Assembly: GCA_902494035.1 (NCBI GenBank)
Contig: CABURV010000032.1
Coordinates: 1 to 22,433, forward strand
From: an uncultured Collinsella sp.
GTDB taxonomy: Bacteria; Actinomycetota; Coriobacteriia; Coriobacteriales; Coriobacteriaceae
DNA: 22,433 nucleotides
Direction of reading: 5' to 3'
The position numbers were made by a program, and so were the translations under genes. Positions 6,792 to 14,152 of this stretch are shown one piece after another (the stretch's first letter is position 1; the number at the start of each line of letters is the position of its first letter). The notes under the pieces were generated by a model that was not told the DNA's origin, ran no database searches, and worked only from the letters and a program-made list of their open reading frames with translations.

Positions 6792-7127
6792 CAGATAACC
6801 TCCTTTTTGTCTACGTATTTCCTACACGACATGAAAGGAGTATACCTGTTTGGATTGTGGAATTATAGCTAAATTCGCAAAAGGTTGCATTATTTGTTTA
6901 AACGTCTAAGTTTGTTACAAATTGATTACGTTGCCGGTTTACAGCTCATTGCCTGCTAAAACGTGATTTGTGATTACTTTCAAAGACATATAAAGGTGCA
7001 CTGTTCGTTAAGACCGCTTTTAGGTGGATCCCAATGCGCCTGCGTGCCGCCATTTTGTTTAAACAGACATGACTTGACTAACCGAAGCAAATATGTTTTG
7101 AACTCTAGCCCATGCAGTCATTGGATG
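6792..7127 (-). promoter_or_regulatory. Long AT-rich leader and promoter region of the PTS operon
   Basis: There is no gene in these 336 bases. On the minus strand a good -10 TATAAT (6862-6867) lies ~70 bases before the IIAB start but has no matching -35, suggesting activator dependence. A perfect palindrome TTTGTTACAAA (6911-6921) and an 11-base direct repeat TTTGTTTAAAC (6893-6903 and 7054-7064, each with the GTTTAAAC palindrome) are candidate regulator sites. No convincing sigma-54 -24/-12 element was found, although LevR-type sigma-54 control is common for this PTS family in Firmicutes. Confidence 0.5.
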
Positions 7128-7556
7128 TTAGGCGATGTGGAGGGGGTTGGCGGCGTCGACGGCGTCGGGGGCGTCGGAAGGACCGTCGGAGGCGGCGTCT
7201 GCCGGATCCTCGTCGGGGGTCTCAATCTGTTTGATCATGACCTCCTGGCCCTGCAGCAGATATGTTTCGCCGCTGCCGCAATGGGGGCAGGTCTTGCCGT
7301 GCTCGACTGTCGCATAGTCGCGGCCGCACGCCTCGCAATGCGTCACGGCCTCGACAGGCTCCACGATAAGCTCCGCGCCCTGCGTGATAGGCTTTTTATC
7401 CGCCGCCCAGCGCCAGGCGTCGAGTAGTAGATCGGGGACGACGCCCGAGACCTCGCCCAGCAGCAACGTCACGCTCGAAACGCGACGCACGCCATGAGCG
7501 CGCGCCACGTTCTCAACATCGCGAATGATGTGATAAACGATTCCCAATTCGTGCAA
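7128..7556 (-). CDS. hypA: Hydrogenase/urease nickel-incorporation protein HypA
   Basis: A 142-residue nickel metallochaperone that delivers Ni to NiFe hydrogenase (or urease) together with HypB. The N-terminus is MHELGIVYHI, with nickel ligands H2 and E3. The structural zinc site is C74-x2-C77 and C90-x2-C93. The start must be TTG 7554-7556, since only it gives the required second-residue histidine; AAAGG lies 8 bases before it. After about residue 112 the protein carries a ~30-residue tail rich in Asp, Ala, Pro and Ser that HypA proteins normally lack. No hydrogenase or other hyp gene is in the window. It lies just downstream of the flavoprotein gene on the same strand, separated by a hairpin. 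Confidence 0.93.
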   Translation of the reverse strand: MHELGIVYHIIRDVENVARAHGVRRVSSVTLLLGEVSGVVPDLLLDAWRWAADKKPITQGAELIVEPVEAVTHCEACGRDYATVEHGKTCPHCGSGETYLLQGQEVMIKQIETPDEDPADAASDGPSDAPDAVDAANPLHIA

Positions 7557-7603
7557 GGTAGAAACCTTTCAACAACGGTTGATGCGATGCAAACTCAAAG
7601 CAA

Positions 7604-7635
7604 GGGGACGGCGAAATCTAGTCTGCGCCGTCCCC
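7604..7635 (-). terminator. Hairpin after the iron-sulfur flavoprotein gene
   Basis: GGGGACGGCG/CGCCGTCCCC, a 10-bp perfect stem with a 12-base loop, lies 18 bases past the flavoprotein stop. The tail on the minus strand (TTGCTTTGAGTTTG) is only loosely U-rich, so it may end transcription partly and let hypA be read through. Confidence 0.6.
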
Positions 7636-7652
7636 CTACCCGCCATGGTTAC

Positions 7653-10430
7653 CTATTTACGACCGAACTTGATTTTGATTGCGCGTTTCAAAGCGTACTT
7701 GCCGAGGCTTGGGAGCTTTTGCTCGTATTTGACCATCGTGGAGCACTCGGGGCGGTCACGATCCAGATGGATGGCGTCGAACGCACACTTGGTGGTGCAC
7801 AGACCACAGCCGATGCACTTGTTGGGGTCGACGATCGAGGCGCCGCAACCCAGGCAGCGGGCAGTCTCGGCGCGCACCTGTTCTTCGGTAAAGGTCTCGA
7901 CGTACTCGCTAAACGGCGCGGCCTTCTCGCGCCCGCGGTCCACGTGGGCGACCTCGCGGCTCGCGTTGTCGTAGCTCTCGATCACGACATCGTCGCGGTC
8001 GAGAGCGGTGTAGCGGCGCTGGTTGCGGCCGATGGTGAGCGTGGATCCCGGCTGCACAAAGCGATGGATGGAGACGGCGGCCTCGTGACCGGCGGCGATG
8101 GCATCGATGGCAAAGCTCGGACCGGTGTAGACGTCGCCGCCAACAAAGATGTCGGGCTCGGCGGTCTGGTAGGTCTGGGGGTCGGCAAGGGCACCCTGGC
8201 CGCGTCCAAGCTCCACCTTGGAGCCAGCCAGCAGGTCGCCCCACACAATGGACTGACCGATCGACATGACGACACGGTCGGCATCGACGCGGCGCAGATC
8301 GTTCTCGTCGTACTCGGGCGCAAACCGACCCTCGTCGTCAAAGACACGCGTGCAGCGTTTGAAGGTGATACCGCACACACGACCGGCCTCGTCCAGGTGA
8401 ACCTCCTTGGGACCCCAGCCGCAGCTGATGTGAGCGCCGTCCTCAACGGCCTCGCGACGCTCCTCCTCGCTGGCGGGCATCTGCGCCTCGCTCTCCAGGC
8501 AGAACATCTCAACGTGCTCGGAGCCCAGGCGGCAGGCGTTGCGGGCCACGTCGATAGCCACGTTGCCGCCGCCCACCACGATGGTGCGGCCGGGCAGCGC
8601 GTCGATCTTGCCGCTGTTGACCTCGCGCAAAAAGTCGACGGCCACGGTCACGTCCTCGGCATCCTCGCCCGGAATACCGGCAAGGCGGCCGCCCTGGCAG
8701 CCAATGGCAACATAAAAGGCCTTAAAGCCCTGCTCGCGCAGCTCGTCGAGCGTCACATCGCGACCGACCTCCACACCATAGCGGAACTCGGCGCCCATCA
8801 GGCGAATGATCTCGACCTCGGCCTCGATAACATCCTTCTGCAGCTTAAAGCTAGGAATGCCGTAGGTGAGCATACCGCCCGGGCGCTCGTTCTTCTCGAA
8901 CACGACGGGCTTGTAGCCCTTCTCGGCCAGGTAGAAAGCGCAGGACAGGCCGGCCGGACCGGCACCGATAATGGCAATCTTCTGGTCGAAGCCGCCGGCA
9001 CGCGTCGGGGTCACCACGGGTGGGACATAGCGGGTCGCGGCATCCAGATCGCGCTGGGCGATGAACTTCTTGACCTCGTCGATAGCCACGGCGGCGTCCA
9101 CGCGACCGCGAGTGCAGGCATCCTCACAGCGGCGGTTGCACACACGGCCGCAGATAGCGGGCAGCGGGTTCTCGCGCTTGATGAGCGCTAGGGCCTCGTC
9201 ATAGCGGCCCTGAGCCGCGAGCTTCAAATAGCCTTGAACGGCGACATGCGCGGGGCAGGCCGTCTTGCAGGGAGCGGTGCCGGACTCATGCGTCTCGATG
9301 CGGTTGTCGTTGCGGTAGTTGGGCGACCACTTGGTATGGTCCCACTTGGTGGCATCGGGCAGCTCCTGGCGCGGATACTCGGGCACCTGTCCGCCGGCCT
9401 TTTTGCTGCAGAGCTTCTGGCCCAGCTTGGCGGCGCCGGCCGGACACACCTCAACGCAGCGACCGCAGGCCACGCACTTGTCCTTCTCGACCTTGGCGAC
9501 ATAGGCCGAGCGCGACAGGTTGGGCGTGTTGAACAGCTGCGAGGTGCGCAGGGCGTAGCACACGTTGACGTTGCAGTTGCAGATGGCGAAGATCTTGTTC
9601 TCGCCGTCGATATTGGTGATCTGGTGCACAAAGCCGTTGTCCTCGGCCTGGCGCAGGATGTCGTAAACCTCGTCACGGGTCACGTAATGGCCGCGATCGG
9701 TCTCGACCACGTAGTCGGCCATATCGCCCACGGCGATGCACCAATCGGCCGGGTCGTCGGCGCAGCCCTCGCCCATCACGCGACGGCTCGCGCGGCAGCT
9801 GCAGGTGCTGGCGGCATATTTGCCATCGTATTTGTCGAGCCAGTGCTCGATATGCTCAATAGGCACCGAGGTGCTCGAAGCATCGATAGCCTTCTCAACC
9901 GGAATGACGTGCATGCCGATACCGGCGCCTCCGGGCGGCACCATCGGCGTGGCCTTGGACAGCGGGCCTTTGGATGCCTGCTCAAAGAACTTGGCATAGA
10001 CCGGATGCTCCTCGAGCTGACTCACGCGCATGTTGAGGAACTCGGCAGAACCCGGCACCAGCATGGGCAGAACCCACTGCTTGGCGCGCTCGGGGTTTTC
10101 CCAGTTGTACTCGAGCAGGCCCGTGTAGCTCATATCGTCGAGCATCTTCTCGATATCGGCCTCGGGCATGCCGGTGAGCTTGACCATCTCGGGCAGCGTA
10201 TAGGGACGGCGCATCTTCATCTTGCAGAGCACTTCGGCCTGCTCGTCGGTCGCGGCCTCGGCAAACGACCAGTACTCGTAGCCCAGCAGCTCGTCGCGAT
10301 GCAGCAGGCGGTTGGTGCAGTGCTCGCACAGCTTGACGATGGCCTCGCGCGGATGCTCCGGTATTGGCGGCACGAACTCCGCGCCGATATCGGGCTCGGT
10401 ATAGCTAATCCCCGGTCCGTTGAGAATCAT
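7653..10430 (-). CDS. Large multi-[4Fe-4S] FAD/NAD(P)-dependent oxidoreductase (GltD-like core)
   Basis: A 925-residue protein starting at ATG 10428-10430 with AAGGG seven bases upstream. Order of parts: an unusual N-terminal region (1-300) with a winged-helix-like stretch (77-110, LPEMVKLTGMPEADIEKMLDDM) and cysteine groups C35/C38, C210/C212/C223/C231 and C284/C286/C291; a ferredoxin motif C319-x2-C322-x2-C325-x3-C329; a GltD/DPYD-type Fe-S domain (C388, C392, C427, C431, C435, C439); an FAD site GAGPAG (489-494); an NAD(P) site VVGGGNVAID (618-627); the second FAD motif GDVYTG; and a C-terminal pair of clusters (C859, C862, C872, C875, C878, C882). It should pass electrons between NAD(P)H and a ferredoxin-like or membrane partner; the substrate is unknown. 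It is divergent from tetR. Confidence 0.88.
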   Translation of the reverse strand: MILNGPGISYTEPDIGAEFVPPIPEHPREAIVKLCEHCTNRLLHRDELLGYEYWSFAEAATDEQAEVLCKMKMRRPYTLPEMVKLTGMPEADIEKMLDDMSYTGLLEYNWENPERAKQWVLPMLVPGSAEFLNMRVSQLEEHPVYAKFFEQASKGPLSKATPMVPPGGAGIGMHVIPVEKAIDASSTSVPIEHIEHWLDKYDGKYAASTCSCRASRRVMGEGCADDPADWCIAVGDMADYVVETDRGHYVTRDEVYDILRQAEDNGFVHQITNIDGENKIFAICNCNVNVCYALRTSQLFNTPNLSRSAYVAKVEKDKCVACGRCVEVCPAGAAKLGQKLCSKKAGGQVPEYPRQELPDATKWDHTKWSPNYRNDNRIETHESGTAPCKTACPAHVAVQGYLKLAAQGRYDEALALIKRENPLPAICGRVCNRRCEDACTRGRVDAAVAIDEVKKFIAQRDLDAATRYVPPVVTPTRAGGFDQKIAIIGAGPAGLSCAFYLAEKGYKPVVFEKNERPGGMLTYGIPSFKLQKDVIEAEVEIIRLMGAEFRYGVEVGRDVTLDELREQGFKAFYVAIGCQGGRLAGIPGEDAEDVTVAVDFLREVNSGKIDALPGRTIVVGGGNVAIDVARNACRLGSEHVEMFCLESEAQMPASEEERREAVEDGAHISCGWGPKEVHLDEAGRVCGITFKRCTRVFDDEGRFAPEYDENDLRRVDADRVVMSIGQSIVWGDLLAGSKVELGRGQGALADPQTYQTAEPDIFVGGDVYTGPSFAIDAIAAGHEAAVSIHRFVQPGSTLTIGRNQRRYTALDRDDVVIESYDNASREVAHVDRGREKAAPFSEYVETFTEEQVRAETARCLGCGASIVDPNKCIGCGLCTTKCAFDAIHLDRDRPECSTMVKYEQKLPSLGKYALKRAIKIKFGRK

Positions 10431-10522
10431 GGTTGTCCCTTCTCTTGCCACAGCCCGGCGAGACCGCGGCGCCCCTCTTTTTTGCAGGCCGGACATGCCC
10501 CCATGCCGTTCACCCGCCATTG

Positions 10523-10560
10523 TTGACATTGTGTCAAAAATAGTATTGACGAACCGTCAA
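10523..10560. promoter_or_regulatory. Twin TTGAC-N5-GTCAA palindromes, probable TetR operators
   Basis: Two copies of the same 15-bp palindrome, TTGACATTGTGTCAA (10523-10537) and TTGACGAACCGTCAA (10546-10560), lie 23 bp apart centre to centre. They sit in the gap between the divergent flavoprotein and tetR genes. A weaker third site (GGCGAACGGTCAG) follows near 10580-10592. The TTGAC arms overlap likely -35 boxes, so binding would block transcription both ways. The repressor assignment is inferred from position. Confidence 0.75.
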
Positions 10561-10618
10561 CAATATTCAAGACTGTTAGGCGAACGGTCAGGCAAAAGAG
10601 GATGAAAGGCGGCAAAAC

Positions 10619-11281
10619 ATGGGCAACAACACAGCAGATACCTCTGTAGTCGATGCCGTCCCCGCATCCGATAGCGCGGCAAAGCGCTTGACGGGCGACG
10701 AACGCCGTCGCGAGATCCTCGATGCCGTGCGCACCGTGAGTTCCGAGCTGGGCGTGTCCCACCTATCGGTATCGGCCGTGACCAAGCGAGCCGGCTGCAC
10801 TCGCTCGCTGTTCTACCACTACTTCGCCGACATGGACGCCGCCGTCACCGCCGTTATGGACGAAGCGATCGACGGTTTTATCTCCGAGCTCGAGCAGTGG
10901 AACGCCGGCCGCACCGTCGGTGATATCGAGGGCGCGCTCGACACCGTCGCCCCGCTCTTTAAGCGTCTGGTCGCCAGCGGCCACGAACTGCCGCACACTC
11001 TGACCTCCAACAGCGGCGCACTCTACGGCGGCTTTCTGCACAACGTGGTTCAGCGCGTGGCTCAGTACATCTGCGACACCACCGTGGTGGACTTTGTCGC
11101 CCATCACGAGCTGCGCATCGACCATGTCTACGAAACGTTCTACACCCTCATCATGGGTCTTTTGATGTATATCCGCACGCACCCCGATGTGCCCGACGAG
11201 ACGGTCAAGGAAATCATCGCCTCGACACTCCACATCGAGGGCTATACCGCCAAGTATCCGGAGCGCAAGCCCCAGAACTGA
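10619..11281 (+). CDS. TetR/AcrR family transcriptional repressor
   Basis: A 220-residue protein. After a ~25-residue extension comes the TetR DNA-binding domain, RREILDAVRTVSSELGVSHLSVSAVTKRAGCTRSLFYHYFADMDAAV (about 30-76), with the recognition helix near 58-68 and the typical SLFYHYF ending. The C-terminal helical domain would bind the inducer and make the dimer. GAAAGG precedes ATG 10619. The gene is divergent from the flavoprotein gene across the twin palindromes and is followed after 63 bases by the DUF5692-like membrane protein, so it likely represses itself, that gene and the flavoprotein. The ligand is unknown. Confidence 0.93.
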   Translation: MGNNTADTSVVDAVPASDSAAKRLTGDERRREILDAVRTVSSELGVSHLSVSAVTKRAGCTRSLFYHYFADMDAAVTAVMDEAIDGFISELEQWNAGRTVGDIEGALDTVAPLFKRLVASGHELPHTLTSNSGALYGGFLHNVVQRVAQYICDTTVVDFVAHHELRIDHVYETFYTLIMGLLMYIRTHPDVPDETVKEIIASTLHIEGYTAKYPERKPQN

Positions 11282-11344
11282 CGACATTTGGCCAAACTGC
11301 CCGCGATCGGAAGAGGGGCCGCGGGCTTGTGAAAGGAGAGCAGC

Positions 11345-12352
11345 ATGCTGTTCGATGTTTGGGGTAGCAATACCCTTATCCACTGGGTCGGCTGGGCCAT
11401 GGTCTTTATCGGCCTGATCGTGCTCAACGAGGTCGGCCGCCGCACCAAGCTGGGCGCGGCAATCATCTTTGGCGTGGCTCCGCTGGCCATGACCATCTAC
11501 TGCGTCGCCATCGCCATCGGCGTTTCGCAGGGCGCCGAGTGGGCACTCACCAACCCCACCCATGTGTACCAGAACAGCTGGTTCCACTACGCCAAGGTAT
11601 ACGCGGCGCTTGCCGGTTGCTGGGGCTTCATTGCCATTAAGTACCAGTGGGGCAAGATCGGCAAGGCGCATTGGTTCCGCGCGTGGCCGTTTGTGATCGT
11701 CGCCATCAACATCATGATTGCCGTCGTGTCCGACTTTGAGAGCGCCTATCACTTCTTTGTCCTGGGCGAGCCCACCTGGGTCACCTCCGAGGGCGCCACG
11801 CAGCTGGCTGGCTGGAACAACGTGTTCAACGGCATCGCGGGCATCATCAACATCTTCTGCATGACCGGCTGGTGGAGCGTCTACGCCTCCGAGGACAAGA
11901 CCGACATGCTGTGGCCCGACATGACCTGGGTCTACATCATCGCCTACGATATCTGGAACTTCTGCTACACCTACAACTGTCTGCCCACCCACTCCTGGTT
12001 CTGCGGCTTTGCGCTGCTGCTGGCGCCCACCGTCGCCGCCTTTATCTGGAACAAGGGCGGCTGGATCCAGAACCGTGCCTTTACGCTGGCTATTTGGTGC
12101 ATGTTTGCCCAGGTGTTCCCCTACTTCCAGGAGGAGTCCATCTTCGTGACCCACTCCACGCTCGACCCCGGCGCCGCCACCGCGGTCTCGATCGCCGCGC
12201 TGATCGCCAACATCGCCGCGATCATCTACATCATCTACCGCGCCAAGAAACTCGGCCGCAACCCCTACAAGCAGGATGTCTTTGAGGGCACCGGCGATTG
12301 GGAGAAGGCCACCGCCCGCCGCGCCAAGGTTGATTACGCACACGCCGAGTAA
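11345..12352 (+). CDS. DUF5692-like polytopic membrane protein
   Basis: A 335-residue protein with about nine transmembrane helices (roughly 11-29, 37-60, 83-98, 113-130, 160-177, 192-210, 217-235, 245-260 and 279-298). The charged cytoplasmic tail is rich in Lys, Arg and Glu. Trp is very abundant and His/Tyr/Cys occur near the membrane faces (NSWFHYAKVY, WNFCYTYNCLPTHSWFCGF), as in redox or quinone-interacting membrane proteins, but no haem or Fe-S motif is seen. I match it to DUF5692 from memory, so the family name is less sure than the topology. GGAGAG lies before ATG 11345. It is in the tetR transcript and ends before a strong terminator. It may be the membrane partner of the divergent flavoprotein. 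Confidence 0.75.
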   Translation: MLFDVWGSNTLIHWVGWAMVFIGLIVLNEVGRRTKLGAAIIFGVAPLAMTIYCVAIAIGVSQGAEWALTNPTHVYQNSWFHYAKVYAALAGCWGFIAIKYQWGKIGKAHWFRAWPFVIVAINIMIAVVSDFESAYHFFVLGEPTWVTSEGATQLAGWNNVFNGIAGIINIFCMTGWWSVYASEDKTDMLWPDMTWVYIIAYDIWNFCYTYNCLPTHSWFCGFALLLAPTVAAFIWNKGGWIQNRAFTLAIWCMFAQVFPYFQEESIFVTHSTLDPGAATAVSIAALIANIAAIIYIIYRAKKLGRNPYKQDVFEGTGDWEKATARRAKVDYAHAE

Positions 12353-12419
12353 CGTGTTTATTCCGTCCACATTTGGATGTAGGCAAACTTAGCCGATGCC
12401 GCAATCACGCGTCACGCGC

Positions 12420-12465
12420 AGCCCCGGAAAGCGATTCTCCCGCTTTCCGGGGCTTTTTGTTGTTG
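12420..12465 (+). terminator. Strong Rho-independent terminator of the tetR-membrane protein operon
   Basis: AGCCCCGGAAAGCG/CGCTTTCCGGGGCT, a 14-bp perfect stem with a 7-base loop, followed by TTTTGTTGTTG. Confidence 0.95.
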
Positions 12466-12589
12466 CGCGCATTCACGCACATATTCAAAACCTCTCGCAC
12501 GGATAAAATCAGATTTCCAACCGCCTGACGGCCCTATATGACGCCAATTTTGGGTACATTGTTGTCCCGATATCGAGCTTGGGGGATAT

Positions 12590-14092
12590 ATGAAAGATGA
12601 GACGATAGGCCAAGAGGATGCGGCCCAAGATGCAGAAGCGTGTGCCGAGGCCCTGGAGAGCCTAGACCAGATCGCGCTGGCCGAGATTGCGTTTGACGAT
12701 TCGAGCGTTAATGCGCAGGATGAGCCGGAAATCGAGGCACAGCCCGATGATCAGGATGCAAAAGACGATGGCGCCGCGCCCACCGAAGACGAGACGGGGC
12801 ACGAGGAATCCGAATGCGAGGCCGACAACCAGCCCGAATCCGACACGAGCGAGGAAACCATCTTGCTCGACAGCTTGCCGGTCGAAGATTCGCTGACCCG
12901 CGAGCTCCCCGGCTTAGGCTCTGCGCCTGTCGTAGACGAGACCATCGCCATGGGTGATATTCCCCTACCGTCCGTTCCTTCGGCACGCGAAGCCGAGGTT
13001 CGTCATCGTAAGATACCGCCCAAGCGCCGCAACCTGATGGTTGCCGGCGTTGTGGCCGTCGCGCTCGTCGCCGGCGGCGCAGGCTATGCTGCCTGGAACG
13101 GATATCAGCAAGAGCAGGCTGCCGTTGCCGCCGCCAGTGCGCACACGATGATGTCGGTGCAGATTGGCGTGCATGCCGCGGGCCTCGACTGCTCAACCGG
13201 CTCCAAGATTCCCGTACAGGTGAGCGGGCAGGATTCCGACGGTTCTTCCGTGAGCGAAACGCTCTACGTTGACGAACATGGTCGCGGCATTAAGCTGCTG
13301 CCCGGCGATTACACGCTCTCCATTGCTGGATCCCCCATCGCGGAAGACGGCACCATCTACACTGTCCCGACCACCAAGGCGCAGGTCACCATTAAGAGCG
13401 ATGGGCAAGATTTGAGTGCCCAGGCCACCTTTAAGCTCAAGGTGTCTTCGGCCGACACGGTGACTGACGACCAGATCGATGCCGCCGCCAAGTATGCCGA
13501 GGAAGGCGGCGCGAGCTCTGCCGCCGCGGCAAAGATACTCCAGCAGGCGGCAATTACGCGCCGCGATGCCGCTGCCAACGCCGTAAGCGCAAGCGAGGCA
13601 CAGACATCCCGTGACGCTGACGCTCGCCACAAGGCAACCGACCTCTACCAGCTCGATATTCCCGTCGAGTGGTACGGCAAGGTTGCGACCTGGCAAAACG
13701 GCAGCACGCTGTGCGTTTATCTGGACGGCGACACCAACACACCGCTCGTGACGCTCGTCGCGGTGCGCGACGGCGAGACCTTTACCCCCGACGACGGCGA
13801 TACAGTTTTGGGCACAGTCAGCCTGGGCAACGGCTTCACCGTCTATGCGAGCGGTCCTGTCTATCCGTATGTGGTCCCTCAAACCATCAACGGGCGCACG
13901 CAGAACCCCGTGTCGACCTACCCCATGGATACGGCGATTGCGCTTGTCGAGCTCACGACCGGCAACCGCTACACATACAACCAGATCAAAAACGACCTGG
14001 TCGGTAAAGACGGCAAGGCAGACGCCGCGACCAAACTCGAGACCGACTACCTCGCCCAGATTCTCCTGCCAAGCATCAAGGCCCAGGACTAG
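12590..14092 (+). CDS. Single-pass membrane protein with acidic cytoplasmic head and extracytoplasmic beta domain
   Basis: 500 residues, not recognised as a named family. Residues 1-130 are extremely acidic and disordered-looking (Asp/Glu/Gln/Ala rich). A positively charged stop (RHRKIPPKRR, 139-148) precedes one transmembrane helix (149-169, MVAGVVAVALVAGGAGYAAW). The rest is outside: a beta-rich segment (about 187-285) containing a PEGA-like GIKLLPGDYTLSIAGSPI, an Ala-rich helical stretch (290-350), and a C-terminal domain starting YQLDIPVEWYGKVATWQNGS. That last domain resembles secreted domains common in coriobacterial surface proteins. GGGGG lies 5 bases before ATG 12590. The gene stands alone between terminators. 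Confidence 0.8.
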   Translation: MKDETIGQEDAAQDAEACAEALESLDQIALAEIAFDDSSVNAQDEPEIEAQPDDQDAKDDGAAPTEDETGHEESECEADNQPESDTSEETILLDSLPVEDSLTRELPGLGSAPVVDETIAMGDIPLPSVPSAREAEVRHRKIPPKRRNLMVAGVVAVALVAGGAGYAAWNGYQQEQAAVAAASAHTMMSVQIGVHAAGLDCSTGSKIPVQVSGQDSDGSSVSETLYVDEHGRGIKLLPGDYTLSIAGSPIAEDGTIYTVPTTKAQVTIKSDGQDLSAQATFKLKVSSADTVTDDQIDAAAKYAEEGGASSAAAAKILQQAAITRRDAAANAVSASEAQTSRDADARHKATDLYQLDIPVEWYGKVATWQNGSTLCVYLDGDTNTPLVTLVAVRDGETFTPDDGDTVLGTVSLGNGFTVYASGPVYPYVVPQTINGRTQNPVSTYPMDTAIALVELTTGNRYTYNQIKNDLVGKDGKADAATKLETDYLAQILLPSIKAQD

Positions 14093-14119
14093 CCGGCCGC
14101 AGCGAGGGCAGTCTTTTTT
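14087..14119 (+). terminator. Terminator whose stem includes the stop codon
   Basis: GACT(a)GCC pairs with GGCAGTC, with one bulged base, and is followed by TTTTTT (14114-14119). The TAG stop codon of the upstream gene lies within the left arm. Confidence 0.7.
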
Positions 14120-14152
14120 GGGACGGGGCCCTTTTAGCTACTTTGAGGATGA

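Noticed and set aside
4935..6872. A 645-residue open frame on the plus strand across the PTS genes
   Set aside because: It is antisense to three well-recognised PTS genes that each have ribosome binding sites. Its composition (Gly/Asp/His/Arg-rich repeats) is typical of a shadow frame in GC-rich DNA.
6840..6900. A sigma-54 promoter for the PTS operon
   Set aside because: No GG-N10-GC element of the expected form was found in the leader; the TATAAT box points to the ordinary sigma factor.
7494..10526. Long plus-strand frames (565 and 430 residues) opposite the flavoprotein
   Set aside because: The opposite strand encodes clear Fe-S and nucleotide-binding motifs. These frames are low-complexity mirrors without starts supported by ribosome binding sites.
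10763..12370. A 535-residue minus-strand frame opposite tetR and the membrane protein gene
   Set aside because: It is antisense to a TetR regulator and a helix-rich membrane protein and has no recognisable domain; it is a shadow of GC-rich codon use.
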